A DNA stretch of 64,000 bases, from assembly GCA_965198025.1 (NCBI GenBank), contig OZ240237.1:3699784-3763783 (forward strand), in the 5' to 3' direction. The notes under the pieces are model-generated. The model saw only the letters and a list, made by a program, of their open reading frames with translations. It had not been told where the DNA came from and searched no databases. A program made the translations under genes and the position numbers. Shown here in pieces: positions 19,101-26,916 of this stretch (within the stretch, counting starts at the first letter, position 1; the number at the start of each line of letters is the position of its first letter). The DNA is from CAYWWM01 sp965198025. GTDB taxonomy: Bacteria; Acidobacteriota; Terriglobia; 2-12-FULL-54-10.

Positions 19101-19638
19101 TATGGGCGGGGTCTTCACGGCGCTGTCCGGACAGCCGTTCACCCCAAGCATGGGATTCGATTGGTCCCGGATTGGGAATAGCGGGGCCTCGGATCGTCCC
19201 GATATCAATCCCAACTATCAGGGCAACCCCTACAACCCAACCAGTGGAAGTAACGCGCGAGGCCCCGTCGGAAGCCCGGACCAGTGGTACGACGCGAACG
19301 CGTTCATGCTGCCGAATCCGCTGGGACTGGCTGTGCCGCAGCCGGGCTTCTATGGGAACGTCGGCCGAAACACGATCATCGGACCCCGGCTGATCAGCCT
19401 GGACTTCACTCTGACCAAGCGGTTTGTGCTTGGGGAAGAAAAGGACCTGACGTTCCGGGCCGAATTCTTCAACATGCTCAACCGTCCAAACCTGGGTCTG
19501 CCGGACAACGAACCACTCGACCCGGATGCGGCCGACGATGGAATCAGCCGGCCCCTCCCGAATTCCGGGCGCATTCCCGCTGACCAAACCACCACCACCG
19601 CGCGGCAGATTCAGTTCGGCCTGAAGTTCACCTTCTAG
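16195..19638 (+). CDS. TonB-dependent receptor, Oar-like, with carboxypeptidase-regulatory domain, left copy
   Basis: The 1147-residue outer-membrane protein begins with a signal peptide (MATRRIAMLALAFAFCSSL, cleaved near VLAQ). An Ig-like carboxypeptidase-regulatory domain follows (IAGTVSDESGAVLPGANV, about residues 30-110), then a plug domain (LPLNGRSYDQLALLQPGI; GRASGAVISAVTRTGTNQ) and a long beta-barrel ending in Phe (QIQFGLKFTF). Such receptors take up large substrates through the outer membrane using TonB energy and are highly expanded in Acidobacteria. The start ATG follows GGAGGAGG. A strong terminator lies 28 nt after the stop. The right copy has a different signal peptide but almost the same mature protein. 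Confidence 0.92.
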   Translation: MATRRIAMLALAFAFCSSLVLAQVNTATIAGTVSDESGAVLPGANVVLTNQDTGITRTVTANAAGRYTAPALSLGNFEIRAQLAGFQTAVRSGIVLTVGRVAVVDLTLQVGAVTQTVEVTGEAPLIELTNSNITGLVDDRTIRELPLNGRSYDQLALLQPGIVKYTTANQSFNGSPGGNKFSASGSLATSNSFLLDGTDINDASNNTPGGAAGTNMGVDTIKEFKIVASQFSAEYGRASGAVISAVTRTGTNQVHGTAFEFLRNSAFDARQFRDGIDFDGDGTGDVPPFRRNQFGGTIGGPIVQDRTFFFVGYEGLREALADSTEIRVPTVNVKNGILPNSDGVGSYMVTPNPRVVPFIAALYPDPHQILPHALNPAADSDTGLYFSAPKQIARQDYFMGRVDHQLTNGTSIFGRYSFDDDSRNVPDEQANYLDTNEARRQYITLQANTVVSPTIVNSARIALNRTSQIADQDLLNSGLEGLTWVPGLPLGDMGVGQANGILLYDDSGGSGTRPRQWSYNLWEWGDDMTYVRGTHTMKFGGVIRRVQNNMNVQTDLKANYIFAGPENMLLAQPTEWSGTLPNQTGYKGLRNTMYGFYFQDDYQVSPRLTLNLGLRWEWITDPTESNNRISNQLRIEDNPNQLALHPDWRVPDYGGYPTFPDNIGQDLYAFTEMAKKNLQPRFGFALQLDDSARRVLRGGAGIYHDLVLPAYYTQSLSKYPPFYSRARIRDDDLLAATFPFTSAVVTGDAVRLRNEPLIPLIQQPTKYSYTLALQQQLGERGVIEIAYVGSLQRHIERYFQLNDPVPELLSVEGFENGIVYHPSRSGGSEVCLPAPYGGWDGVSSLPRRCPSTSVSGIRRNPVWDRVRQRGGDANSNYNGLQVRLSRQTVAGAIFQTNYTFSKVMNQQGGLNSSDNGTRDPNTSQDPADRTRDYGPAAFNSTHVLTSTGTLPLPFQFSSGAANAILGGWSMGGVFTALSGQPFTPSMGFDWSRIGNSGASDRPDINPNYQGNPYNPTSGSNARGPVGSPDQWYDANAFMLPNPLGLAVPQPGFYGNVGRNTIIGPRLISLDFTLTKRFVLGEEKDLTFRAEFFNMLNRPNLGLPDNEPLDPDAADDGISRPLPNSGRIPADQTTTTARQIQFGLKFTF

Positions 19639-19665
19639 GCGGAACCGGTCTGTAGGCAAAACACC

Positions 19666-19704
19666 AAGCCCCTCCTCACCAAGAGTGAGGAGGGGCTTTT
19701 TTCT
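19666..19704 (+). terminator. Rho-independent terminator of the TonB receptor gene, left copy
   Basis: A perfect 14-bp stem (AAGCCCCTCCTCAC with GTGAGGAGGGGCTT) closes a 5-nt loop and runs into a T-tract. It is the clearest terminator in the window and ends the receptor transcript. Confidence 0.93.
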
Positions 19705-19815
19705 TCACACCTGTGTCGCGACAGGAGTTTCTTTTTCGGCCGTTGCGTTTCGGGTTAGGATGAAGACCGACGGGGGTTGAGGACAAAGTGCTGCAATAGC
19801 AAGGACGAGTATTCT

Positions 19816-21057
19816 ATGGGCAGTCCGGAACAATCCGTTCGCATCCTGGGGATCGAGACGTCCTGCGACGAGACGGCGGCTGCCGTCGTCGAAGATGGCG
19901 CGCGGGTGTGCTCCAGCGTGGTCGCCTCGCAGACGACGACGCACGGCAAGTACGGCGGCGTGGTGCCGGAGCTCGCCAGCCGGGAACACCTGCGCGCGAT
20001 TGTTCCGATTGCCCGGCAGGCCGTAGAGGACGCCGGCATGTCGTACTCCGAAGTAGACGCCATCGCCGTCACCCAAGGGCCCGGGCTGGTCGGGGCGCTG
20101 CTGGTGGGACTCACCTACGCCAAGTCGCTGGCGCTGGCTCTGGGAAAGCCGCTGGTGGCGGTCAATCACCTCGAAGGGCACATCCACGCCGTGCTCCTGG
20201 AGGAGCGGTTGAACGGGCGGCCGGAACCGGAATTTCCGGCGCTGGCGCTGGTGGTGAGCGGAGGGCACACCCTGCTGGCGATTGCGGAGTTGATGGCCGA
20301 AAAATCGGGAGATTCGGTTCCTTCGGTTCTCTCGGTTCCTTCAGTTCCTTCGGAAGTCCGGTTTGGGCCTTTTTCCTACCGTATCGTGGGGCGTACACGG
20401 GACGACGCGGCGGGAGAAGCGTATGACAAGGTCGCCAAGCTGCTGGGTTACGGATACCCGGGCGGTCCGGTCCTAGACCGCCTGGCTCGACATGGCAATC
20501 CCGTGGCCGTCCGGTTCACCAAACCCAAAATGCGGGTGACGCCGACAAGCAAGGGCAGCGCGCTCGATTTCAGCTTCAGCGGAATCAAGACGGCGGTGCT
20601 GCGTTACGTCCAGGCGAACGAGATGGCAGAGGAGATCGCCGGACGCAATGCGCTTCGGAAGCGAAACCCCAGACCCAAGATCGAAGAACTGCTGGAGCAT
20701 TCGACGCCGAAGACGCTTGACCTGGTGGCGAGCTTCCAGCGCGCGGTGGTGGCCGATCTGGTCGAGCACACGCTCGAAGCCGCCGAGCAGGAGAACGTGA
20801 ACTCGATCTTCGTGACGGGGGGCGTGGCGGCGAACTCGCTGCTGCGCGAGCGGTTCACGAAGGTGCGCGCCGGGTATCCGCCGGTCTACTTCCCGAGGCT
20901 GTCACTCTCGACCGACAATGCAGCGATGATCGCGGCCGCCGCATTTCCGAAGTTCCAGGCCGGGCTGTTCGCCGGATGGGATACGCCGCCGGACGCGTCG
21001 CTGGCGCTCGGAAGAAGCGAATCGCGGTTAGTGGATAGTGGATCAGCAGGAAGCTGA
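19816..21057 (+). CDS. tsaD: tRNA N6-adenosine threonylcarbamoyltransferase, left copy
   Basis: TsaD transfers threonylcarbamoyl to A37 of ANN-decoding tRNAs and is near-universal. Signatures are [39 protein letters not shown] (metal histidines), [30 protein letters not shown] and STDNAAMIA. At 413 aa it is longer than the usual ~340: one extra stretch is a low-complexity [14 protein letters not shown] built from repeated TCGGTTCCT-like units (about 20310-20352), another is [21 protein letters not shown] 19816 fits the family start. The right copy differs at four residues, among them A/V after DETA and P/S in RKRN[P/S]RPK. Confidence 0.95.
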   Translation: MGSPEQSVRILGIETSCDETAAAVVEDGARVCSSVVASQTTTHGKYGGVVPELASREHLRAIVPIARQAVEDAGMSYSEVDAIAVTQGPGLVGALLVGLTYAKSLALALGKPLVAVNHLEGHIHAVLLEERLNGRPEPEFPALALVVSGGHTLLAIAELMAEKSGDSVPSVLSVPSVPSEVRFGPFSYRIVGRTRDDAAGEAYDKVAKLLGYGYPGGPVLDRLARHGNPVAVRFTKPKMRVTPTSKGSALDFSFSGIKTAVLRYVQANEMAEEIAGRNALRKRNPRPKIEELLEHSTPKTLDLVASFQRAVVADLVEHTLEAAEQENVNSIFVTGGVAANSLLRERFTKVRAGYPPVYFPRLSLSTDNAAMIAAAAFPKFQAGLFAGWDTPPDASLALGRSESRLVDSGSAGS

Positions 21058-21094
21058 TTGGTGGTAGAATTGGCCGACTGCGGGAGGTGGAACG

Positions 21095-21859
21095 ATGAGA
21101 AAAGTAGAGAAGAGCCTATCCCTCGCTGCGCGCGGGGTGACAGACAACAAGATGACGAGGCGGGAGGCGATCGGGTATACGTGCATGGCGGCGGGGATGG
21201 CGGTGGCGGGATTGACGCCGCAGGCGGCGCGGTCGCAAGGACGAGGGCAAGATCAGCCGTGGCCGGACAATTTGAGCGAGCGTGAACTGCGGAACATCGC
21301 ACCTTTGCCGCTCAATCCGGACGGCTCGGCGCCGGAGCATCCGGAGTCGGCGGCGGGCGAAATTACGGACCCCTCGCTGTGGCGCTTCAACAACCATGAG
21401 CCGCCGGAGATTGACTACGACTACCGCAACATGCAGATCCGGCTGGACACGCGCGGGCACGCGGAGAGATACGGGACGCTGACGATTGCGGACCTCGAGC
21501 AGTTGCCGCGGCACTCGGGAACGTACCTGCTGCAATGCGGGGCGCCGAATCCGCACGGGATCGTGAAGTGGACGGGCGTGCGGTTCTCCGATTTCGCGGA
21601 GATGCTCGGGATGCAGCATTTCGCGCACTACGTGCGGATCATCGGAGCGGACCGGTTCTGGACGGAAGAGAGCAAAGAGTCGATGATGCATCCGCAGGTG
21701 ATGCTGGCGTGGCTGATGAACGATCAGCCGATTGAGCCGAAACACGGCGCGCCGCTGCGGCTGATCATTCCGTTCCGGTACGGGGCGCGGCACGTGAAAG
21801 CGATCTCGGAAATGATCTTCTCTCCGACCGGGTTTCCGCTGCCGCAGATGCCGGGGTAG
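21095..21859 (+). CDS. Sulfite-oxidase-fold molybdopterin oxidoreductase, left copy
   Basis: The 254-residue protein has the oxidoreductase molybdopterin-binding fold: YLLQCGAPNPHG with the likely Mo-ligand Cys148, GVRFSDFAEMLG, and KHGAPLRLIIPFRYGARHVK with a final ISEMIF. An Arg-Arg signal (MTRREAIGYTCMAAGMAVAG) indicates Tat export with cofactor already bound. Two starts compete: ATG 21095 has GGGAGG at ideal spacing, while ATG 21152 is where a normal Tat signal would begin. The 19-codon extension contains a piece of the dispersed intergenic repeat (21115-21141). No haem partner such as MsrQ is nearby. The right copy differs at two residues. Confidence 0.86.
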   Translation: MRKVEKSLSLAARGVTDNKMTRREAIGYTCMAAGMAVAGLTPQAARSQGRGQDQPWPDNLSERELRNIAPLPLNPDGSAPEHPESAAGEITDPSLWRFNNHEPPEIDYDYRNMQIRLDTRGHAERYGTLTIADLEQLPRHSGTYLLQCGAPNPHGIVKWTGVRFSDFAEMLGMQHFAHYVRIIGADRFWTEESKESMMHPQVMLAWLMNDQPIEPKHGAPLRLIIPFRYGARHVKAISEMIFSPTGFPLPQMPG

Positions 21860-22223
21860 CAAGGGAACAGGGAACAGGGAACAGGGAACAGAAGAGCAGG
21901 TCCCACGTAGCTTCCCTCGGCTTCGCTCGGCGAAACGACATCGATATGTCGTTTCGTCTCGGGATGACACGGGAGTGCTGGGGCAGCTTTGCTTTATTAG
22001 AGCAAGGCCAGCGGGACGCTGGCGCTACGACAGGCAGGAATGGCTGCCCTACTTTGCAGCAACCGCCTGTCCTGCTTTACGACAGGCCTGGAGGCCTGTC
22101 GCTACCTGTGGACAAGCGAAGAGCAGGTCCCTCGTCGCCCCCAGCGCGGCGAGCATGCTAGGCTCCCAACTCAGATGCGAGTCGCCGACGCCAACGGGCG
22201 CTCGGTCGCGGGAAGCTTGACCA
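21860..22223. repeat. Repeat cluster with GGGAACA tandem array, left copy
   Basis: Four exact 7-nt units GGGAACA occupy 21863-21890. A dispersed 'CHPERSEGSA'-type element follows, with the palindrome CGAAACGACAT...ATGTCGTTTCG nested in it (21931-21956). Next is a GACAGGCC/GGCCTGTC palindrome near 22081-22104 and a partial second element (22120-22150). The right arm has only two GGGAACA units and lacks 5 nt in the element, explaining its 19-nt shorter gap. No gene seen. Confidence 0.8.
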
Positions 22224-22562
22224 ATGACTCCGGAGGACTGCTACGAGACTCGCTGCACACGGGTAGCCGATGAGGTTGAGGCAGTGCTGAAGCGGCGAGT
22301 CACGAGATTCCGCGCGATGTGTGCCGAACACGGCGCGGTTGAGGCGACGAGACGCCTGATCCACGCCTTGCACCCCTCAGATACGTTCTCGGACCTCTGG
22401 GTAGAAAAGCGGTTGGACCTCACAGTGGAGGCCGTCATCCTGACCGAACGCGAGTGGGATGCGCTCTTCGACGATGCGGATCGCGAAGCCGCACGGAAAC
22501 GCTTGCAGGACCACGAGTGGCCGCCGGCCTCGACAATTGCCTGTGCGGAGAAAAACACCTAA
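22224..22562 (+). CDS. Conserved hypothetical protein, left copy
   Basis: The 112-residue acidic protein has no signal or membrane segment. The middle part, EHGAVEATRRLIHALHPSD followed by FSDLWVEKRLDLTVEAVIL, resembles a small uncharacterised domain I have seen in many bacteria (GAVEA-x-R-x-L-x(4)-PSD-x-F-x-x-LW-x(4)-LDLTVEA). No function known. The ribosome binding site is weak. The right-arm protein is identical, including this domain. Confidence 0.65.
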   Translation: MTPEDCYETRCTRVADEVEAVLKRRVTRFRAMCAEHGAVEATRRLIHALHPSDTFSDLWVEKRLDLTVEAVILTEREWDALFDDADREAARKRLQDHEWPPASTIACAEKNT

Positions 22563-22610
22563 CGCCCATCATTCATGAAGGGTTCGAACGCGTATCCTGA
22601 AAGCGTCCGC

Positions 22611-22889
22611 ATGTCCGACCCGATCTCTCCCACACCAGCTCTGAACGGAGCCTGTGCGCTCGTGACCGGGGCGAGCCGCGGTGTCGGGCGCGGCATCGCA
22701 CGAGGTCTGCACCACGCGGGCGCGACCGTTTACGCAAGCGGCAGATCCATCGAAACCGCCGACCTCGACGACCAGAGCGTCGACCGCCTGTTCGAACGGA
22801 TTGAGGCCGAGCAGGGACGCCTCGACGTGCTCGTCAACAACGCTTGGGGCGGCTACGAGAGGATGGTTGAGGACGGCCGGTTCACCTAG
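22611..22889 (+). pseudogene. Truncated short-chain dehydrogenase/reductase, left copy
   Basis: The frame encodes the N-terminal third of an SDR: LVTGASRGVGRGIARGL (NAD(P)-binding) and LDVLVNNAWGGYERMVEDG. It stops at residue 92 from ATG 22611 (an upstream ATG at 22575 gives 104), whereas the family needs about 250-300 residues with a YxxxK active site. The sequence continues straight into a GTAGCCACGGCA palindrome, so the 3' part was probably lost at the repeat. Both arms have the same truncation, so it predates the duplication. Confidence 0.8.
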
Positions 22890-23045
22890 CCTAGCGTTAG
22901 CGGGTAGCCACGGCATGTTGTTCATGCCGTGGGCCTGTTCCGGGTGGTTTCAGCAATAACCCACGGCACAGAAACCGTGCCGTGGCTACCCCTTCGCGCG
23001 GGGCTCGGATAACCGCTATGGTTGCGGCTGAGCGGGTTCGGAGGG
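22890..23045. repeat. GTAGCCACGGCA palindrome pair, left copy
   Basis: Two palindromic units face each other: GTAGCCACGGCATG...CATGCCGTGGG at about 22900-22932 and CCCACGGCA...TGCCGTGGCTACCCC at about 22960-22990. Together they can form a large cruciform or RNA hairpin. The same type recurs near 27.76, 47.53 and 47.82 kb. Confidence 0.75.
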
Positions 23046-24476
23046 CTACTGGGAGCCGCCGACCAGGTTCCGCAGACCGCGCAAGATGTTGGCCGGGGTT
23101 GCGGAGCGCAGGCGGAAGTTGGGGTTTTCGAGCGTTCCCGTCAGGGTGAACGGGAACGAGAGCTTGCCGTCGGCAAAGGTGGCGCCGGAGAGGCTTGCGA
23201 TCAGATTGCTCAATTCGTTGTTCCCGGCAGCCACGTTTGCCGTTCCCTCATAAGCAATGTTCCCGGCGCCAGCGAGCGCAATGCTTCCCACCGCAGTGAT
23301 CTCGACACCGTTCCCGACAACGTGCAACTGCTCGGTCGTGATGCGCTGATTGGCGATATTGAAGTCGGACTCGATTGCAGAGAACGACGACAGGTCGCCC
23401 GCGGCTGGGCCGAGCTGCGTGAAGCGGGCCAGACGCAAGAGGTTCCGATTGAGAGCGAGGGTGGGGAGATTTCCGTCGCGGATGCTCAGTTGACCGATAC
23501 CAGACGCTCCGGCGAGCGGGTCGGGGGAGTCGGTGACAATACCGTTCAACTCAATGCTGCCATCCATGATGCCGGTCATCTTTCCGCGGGCTCCGGGGAA
23601 GGCTTCCAGCAAGCTGGCGATGTCCACCCCGGTCAGCCGGGCGGCGACGGCGTAGGAAGGATCCCTCCCGGAAAAATCAAAGGAAAGCCCGCCAGAAGCG
23701 TCCCCCTGGTAGAGGCCGAAATTCAGATCGTCGAGCGACACCTGACGCGGAAAAAGCCGGATGCGCGTGGCAACCGAGGAGACTGCAAAGGCGCCAAAAC
23801 GCATCGAGTCCGCCGCGAGAGTTCCGCTGGCCGCCAGCCGGGATTCGGTGTATTCGGTGTCCGTGAAAGAGTTGAGGTTTACTTGCACTAACTCGGCGGC
23901 AAGGTCGGAGGCTTCAAAGTAGCCGGGCGCTGCCTCGGTCGGGGAAACGAGCTTCGCGGTGGCGACCCGCCCTCCGGTGATGGAGACACGCTCGATTACG
24001 CCGAGCGTGAAGGCAGGCCCGGAGGATTCGCCCTCGGATTCCGTGGGCGATGCAGATTGCGAGGCAGGTTCGGCGGGCGTTTCCGGATTCTCAAAATTCC
24101 ATTTCCCGCGCGTGTCGGAAAGCAACGAGATGACCGGGCCGCTGATCCCGAGCGCCTGGATTCCGATGCGGCGGCGGAGGAGCTCGCCGAGATCGAGCTC
24201 GGCGTAGATGCGACTGGCACGGAAGAAATCCCCTTCGGGAAAGCCTTCCGGGTTGCCAAGGACGAAGTCGTCCACGCGGACGGACACGGTGGGAAAAATG
24301 GTCAGGGTCAGGCGGCCAATTCGGGCGGGTTTGCCGGTCTGCTCCTCAACGTAAGCCGCGATGCGGGGCCGGTGGCGGTCGACGTCCACGAGGAACGGAA
24401 TGGCCACGATGAGCGTGATGAGCAAGAGCAGGAAGGCAACGCCGGCGAAAACGAAGACTTTCTTCCGCAGGGTCAT
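23046..24476 (-). CDS. AsmA family membrane-anchored protein, left copy
   Basis: The 476-residue protein has one N-terminal transmembrane helix (KKVFVFAGVAFLLLLITLIVAIPFL split across residues 5-29) followed by a large periplasmic part with the AsmA pattern: DVDRHRPRIAAYVEEQTGKP, RIGRLTLTIFPTVSVRVDD and the later GNLPTLALNRNLLRLARF and FTLTGTLENPNFRL. AsmA-like proteins are thought to help lipid transport or outer-membrane assembly. ATG 24476 follows AGGAGG; the frame extends further but is unsupported. It is the intact gene with the most differences between arms, about nine residues. Confidence 0.88.
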   Translation of the reverse strand: MTLRKKVFVFAGVAFLLLLITLIVAIPFLVDVDRHRPRIAAYVEEQTGKPARIGRLTLTIFPTVSVRVDDFVLGNPEGFPEGDFFRASRIYAELDLGELLRRRIGIQALGISGPVISLLSDTRGKWNFENPETPAEPASQSASPTESEGESSGPAFTLGVIERVSITGGRVATAKLVSPTEAAPGYFEASDLAAELVQVNLNSFTDTEYTESRLAASGTLAADSMRFGAFAVSSVATRIRLFPRQVSLDDLNFGLYQGDASGGLSFDFSGRDPSYAVAARLTGVDIASLLEAFPGARGKMTGIMDGSIELNGIVTDSPDPLAGASGIGQLSIRDGNLPTLALNRNLLRLARFTQLGPAAGDLSSFSAIESDFNIANQRITTEQLHVVGNGVEITAVGSIALAGAGNIAYEGTANVAAGNNELSNLIASLSGATFADGKLSFPFTLTGTLENPNFRLRSATPANILRGLRNLVGGSQ

Positions 24477-24608
24477 AGCAGACCTCCTGGGCACCGCGCC
24501 GGCTGCTCTCGAAAAAGGCAAGGAAGCAGATGCTCGCAGAAGCAGCGGCGCCATCCCGCGCTCTTGCCAATCATTATATCGGACTATCCCGCCGCGGGAC
24601 GATCCGGA

Positions 24609-24812
24609 TCAGGAGGCGACGATTGCGGCAAGGCTGACTTCGGTGGTCAGGTCCTGTCCCGCGAGCGGATGATTGCCGTCCGTAGTGACGGTTGTTTCGG
24701 AGACGCTGCTGATGCGGACACGGAAGATTGAAGAAGAGAATGGTGGATCGTAGATAACGCCCGCACGGACCGAGAGAGTTACCTTCCGGGCATTCCAGGG
24801 GACAGGCTGGAG
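24609..24812 (-). pseudogene. C-terminal fragment of a SlyD/FKBP-like peptidyl-prolyl isomerase, left copy
   Basis: The minus frame ends with FRVRISSVSETTVTTDG followed by NHPLAGQDLTTEVSL, which resembles the conserved end of SlyD-type FKBP isomerases (V-T-V-D-x-NHPLAG-x-x-L-x-F-x-V). Upstream the frame runs into dispersed repeats with no plausible start or FKBP N-terminus, so only a remnant of about 65 codons is left. The right arm has the same fragment with F instead of T in DLTFEV. The family call rests on this short stretch. Confidence 0.5.
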
Positions 24813-25465
24813 GACAAAAGAAGCCACCGCTTGCTTCGCGCGCGGCTCGGATTCAGGCGAAGAGCAGATCCCTCGTCGCCTTCCCTCGGCTTCGCTCCCC
24901 TCGGTCGATCTCGGGACAGGCGGGACAGGACGCTCGCATCCGCTCGCGAAACAACGCTCCTCGGGATGACACGGCGGGCCTGTCGCTACTTCGAGCACAG
25001 CGCCGTTAGCGTCTGTGCTCCATGCTCTCAGGCCAGCCGCGCTTCCGGCGCCGGGCCTATTGGGGGCATGCAAGAATGTCTGCCCCCCAAGTAGCGACAG
25101 GCCTCTGGCCTGTCCCCTTCGAGCACAGAGTCGCCAGAGTCTGTGCTCTATGCTCCCAGGATGACAGGCGCGGCTTCCGCCGCTTGGCCTTACTGCTAAA
25201 GCACTACCTACAGGGCTATGGCCTGTAGGTGAAAACGGCACAAACGGCGTGCCGTGGCTACCTGGGGGGAAATGGAAAAGCGAGTGCAGGCCTTGGGGGC
25301 CTGCACTCGCTGAAGGAGAAGCCTGGAGACTTTTCGCTACCTGGCTGCCTGCAATCGAAAGAGATGGTGATGGAGCACAGGTCCTGCGGGACCTGTGCTC
25401 GAAAGGGGACAGGCCGGAGGCCTGCCGCTACCTGAGCCGCAGACAGGAACGCCTGCCGCTACCTG
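24813..25465. repeat. Mosaic of dispersed palindromic repeats, left arm
   Basis: This gene-free stretch strings together a long 'CHPERSEGSA' element (24858-24971), GACAGGCCTCTGGCCTGTC at 25090-25112, GAGCACAG/CTGTGCTC pairs, GTGCCGTGGCTAC (25249-25261), and a TGCAGGCC...GGCCTGCA pair inside a CGAGTGCAGG/CCTGCACTCG hairpin (25280-25310). The units differ in spacing and order from those in the right arm, although most types are shared. No gene seen. Confidence 0.75.
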
Positions 25466-26916
25466 CTACTCGTCCGTATTCACCGCGAGATAGCCCTGCG
25501 CCGCGCCGGGAGCTCCTGCGCCGCCGTAGTGGGCAAGGTAGGCGAAGCCATGGCCGTTTTCAAAGTCGCAGGTCACGTCGAGGAAACCCTGAAAGCCCAT
25601 CGGAGCGAGCTGCGTCAAGCCGTAGGCCATGCTGCCCCAGGACGAAATCTCCGATCGTCGTCATCGGTTCCGGGTTGCTTGTCCAACCGTAGAACTTGAT
25701 TTCGCAGGTCCCGGCATAGTTGGAAGCGTTCGTGAAGGCGATTCCGGTCTCGTAGCCGGCCTGGTTGGTCACGAACGGAAAGCGCATGCTCGTCTCGCAG
25801 GGATCGAATCTCGATGACCTTCATGGATGTGGCAGAAGCGAACTGCGGAATGTCATCATCGGAAGCACTTTCGAAGCCCACGTCACCATGCCGTCGGCGA
25901 TCATGGTGTCTTCCCTCCCACGTGAAGCTCACCATCAACATATTTCCCTGAACCACCGTCATCTGCGCCCGTATCCGCATTAGTAATGGCGTAAGTGATG
26001 TCACCATCTCCATCGTCATCCAATTCAACTTTGACCATGGTTTCCATCTTCCGGTGGGCGCTGTGGCATCACTGGTCAGCGTGACTTTCTTGGTATCGGG
26101 AGTGCCGGATTATCGGTGCCATCTTCAGTGTTGTTGGCAATGTGGGTGATCATCACGGTCACTCCGTCCGGAATGCCGGAGAAATTGACTTCCAACATGT
26201 CGTGGTCATCATCGTTGGTGAACGACGCTGCAAAGCCTTCCGTGATCGAGATGGTGGCCATGATTCCGTGGTGCCGACCCGGCACTGCAGGACGCTGGCG
26301 CCGTCCACTTTGACGACCAGTCCGGTTTCCACGTCCGCGACCTTGCGCGGCTCGCTGTGGACGGCTCGCCGTTGACACGCTGATCACCGCGGTGATCTCT
26401 CCGCCGTCTCCCACCATGTAGGCGTTGGCCCGGATGCCGGTACGATAGTCACCGTTGAGGATCAGCGGCGCCAACCTCGAAACCGCCCCCGTTGCGGTGA
26501 TCGTCGATATCTTCCCACGTGATCGTCATGCCATCATCTCGAAAGACCGGTACAACAAGATCGTTACTGCCAGTCTCCTGAAAATCATCTGCATCCGCGG
26601 TATCCAAGGTCTGCATCAGTGTAGGTCAGGCCCATGACCTCATCGTCATCATTCGTATCATTGGTGATTGGGTGTTCAGCGTGATGCTGAGGTCTCATTG
26701 TGTCACCACCCTCAGGTGAGTCCCCCCTCTCCCTCGGGCGCCTGGCATCGCATTTCGATGCCACCAACCAATTCCGTCATCCCCTCGGCGCGAGCCATTA
26801 GCGACATCTTTTGCACGGGCGATGCAATTCTGTGCCTGGGCCACGCTGCTGCTCAACGCCATGACCGCCAGCACCATGACACTGCTTCTCAAAAATGACT
26901 TGCGAATCTTCTCCAT
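25466..26916 (-). pseudogene. Frameshifted secreted protein with 'FPFVTNQAG...GFQGF' C-terminal domain, left copy
   Basis: An intact start (MEKIRKSFLRSSVMVLAVMAL, then SSSVAQAQ) encodes a signal peptide. Coding similarity then continues to TAG 25466-25468 but jumps between frames many times. Pieces readable in different frames are YRTGIRANAYMVGDGGEIT, ATISITEGFAASFTNDDD, VEVNFSGIPDGVTVMITH-like, the acidic ELDDDGDGDITYAITN-like stretch, MRFPFVTNQAGYETGIAFTN and APMGFQGFLDVTCDFENG. The last two resemble a C-terminal domain common in secreted Acidobacteria proteins. The homologue at the right inner end is broken at other places. Either a decayed gene or locally poor sequence. Confidence 0.75.

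Noticed and set aside
24850..25450. Possible CRISPR array
   Set aside because: Palindromic units repeat but have unequal lengths and spacing, no constant repeat-spacer rhythm and no cas genes nearby.
25466..26916. Diversity-generating retroelement target gene
   Set aside because: The gene is variable between arms, but there is no reverse transcriptase or template repeat in the window and the changes include frame breaks.
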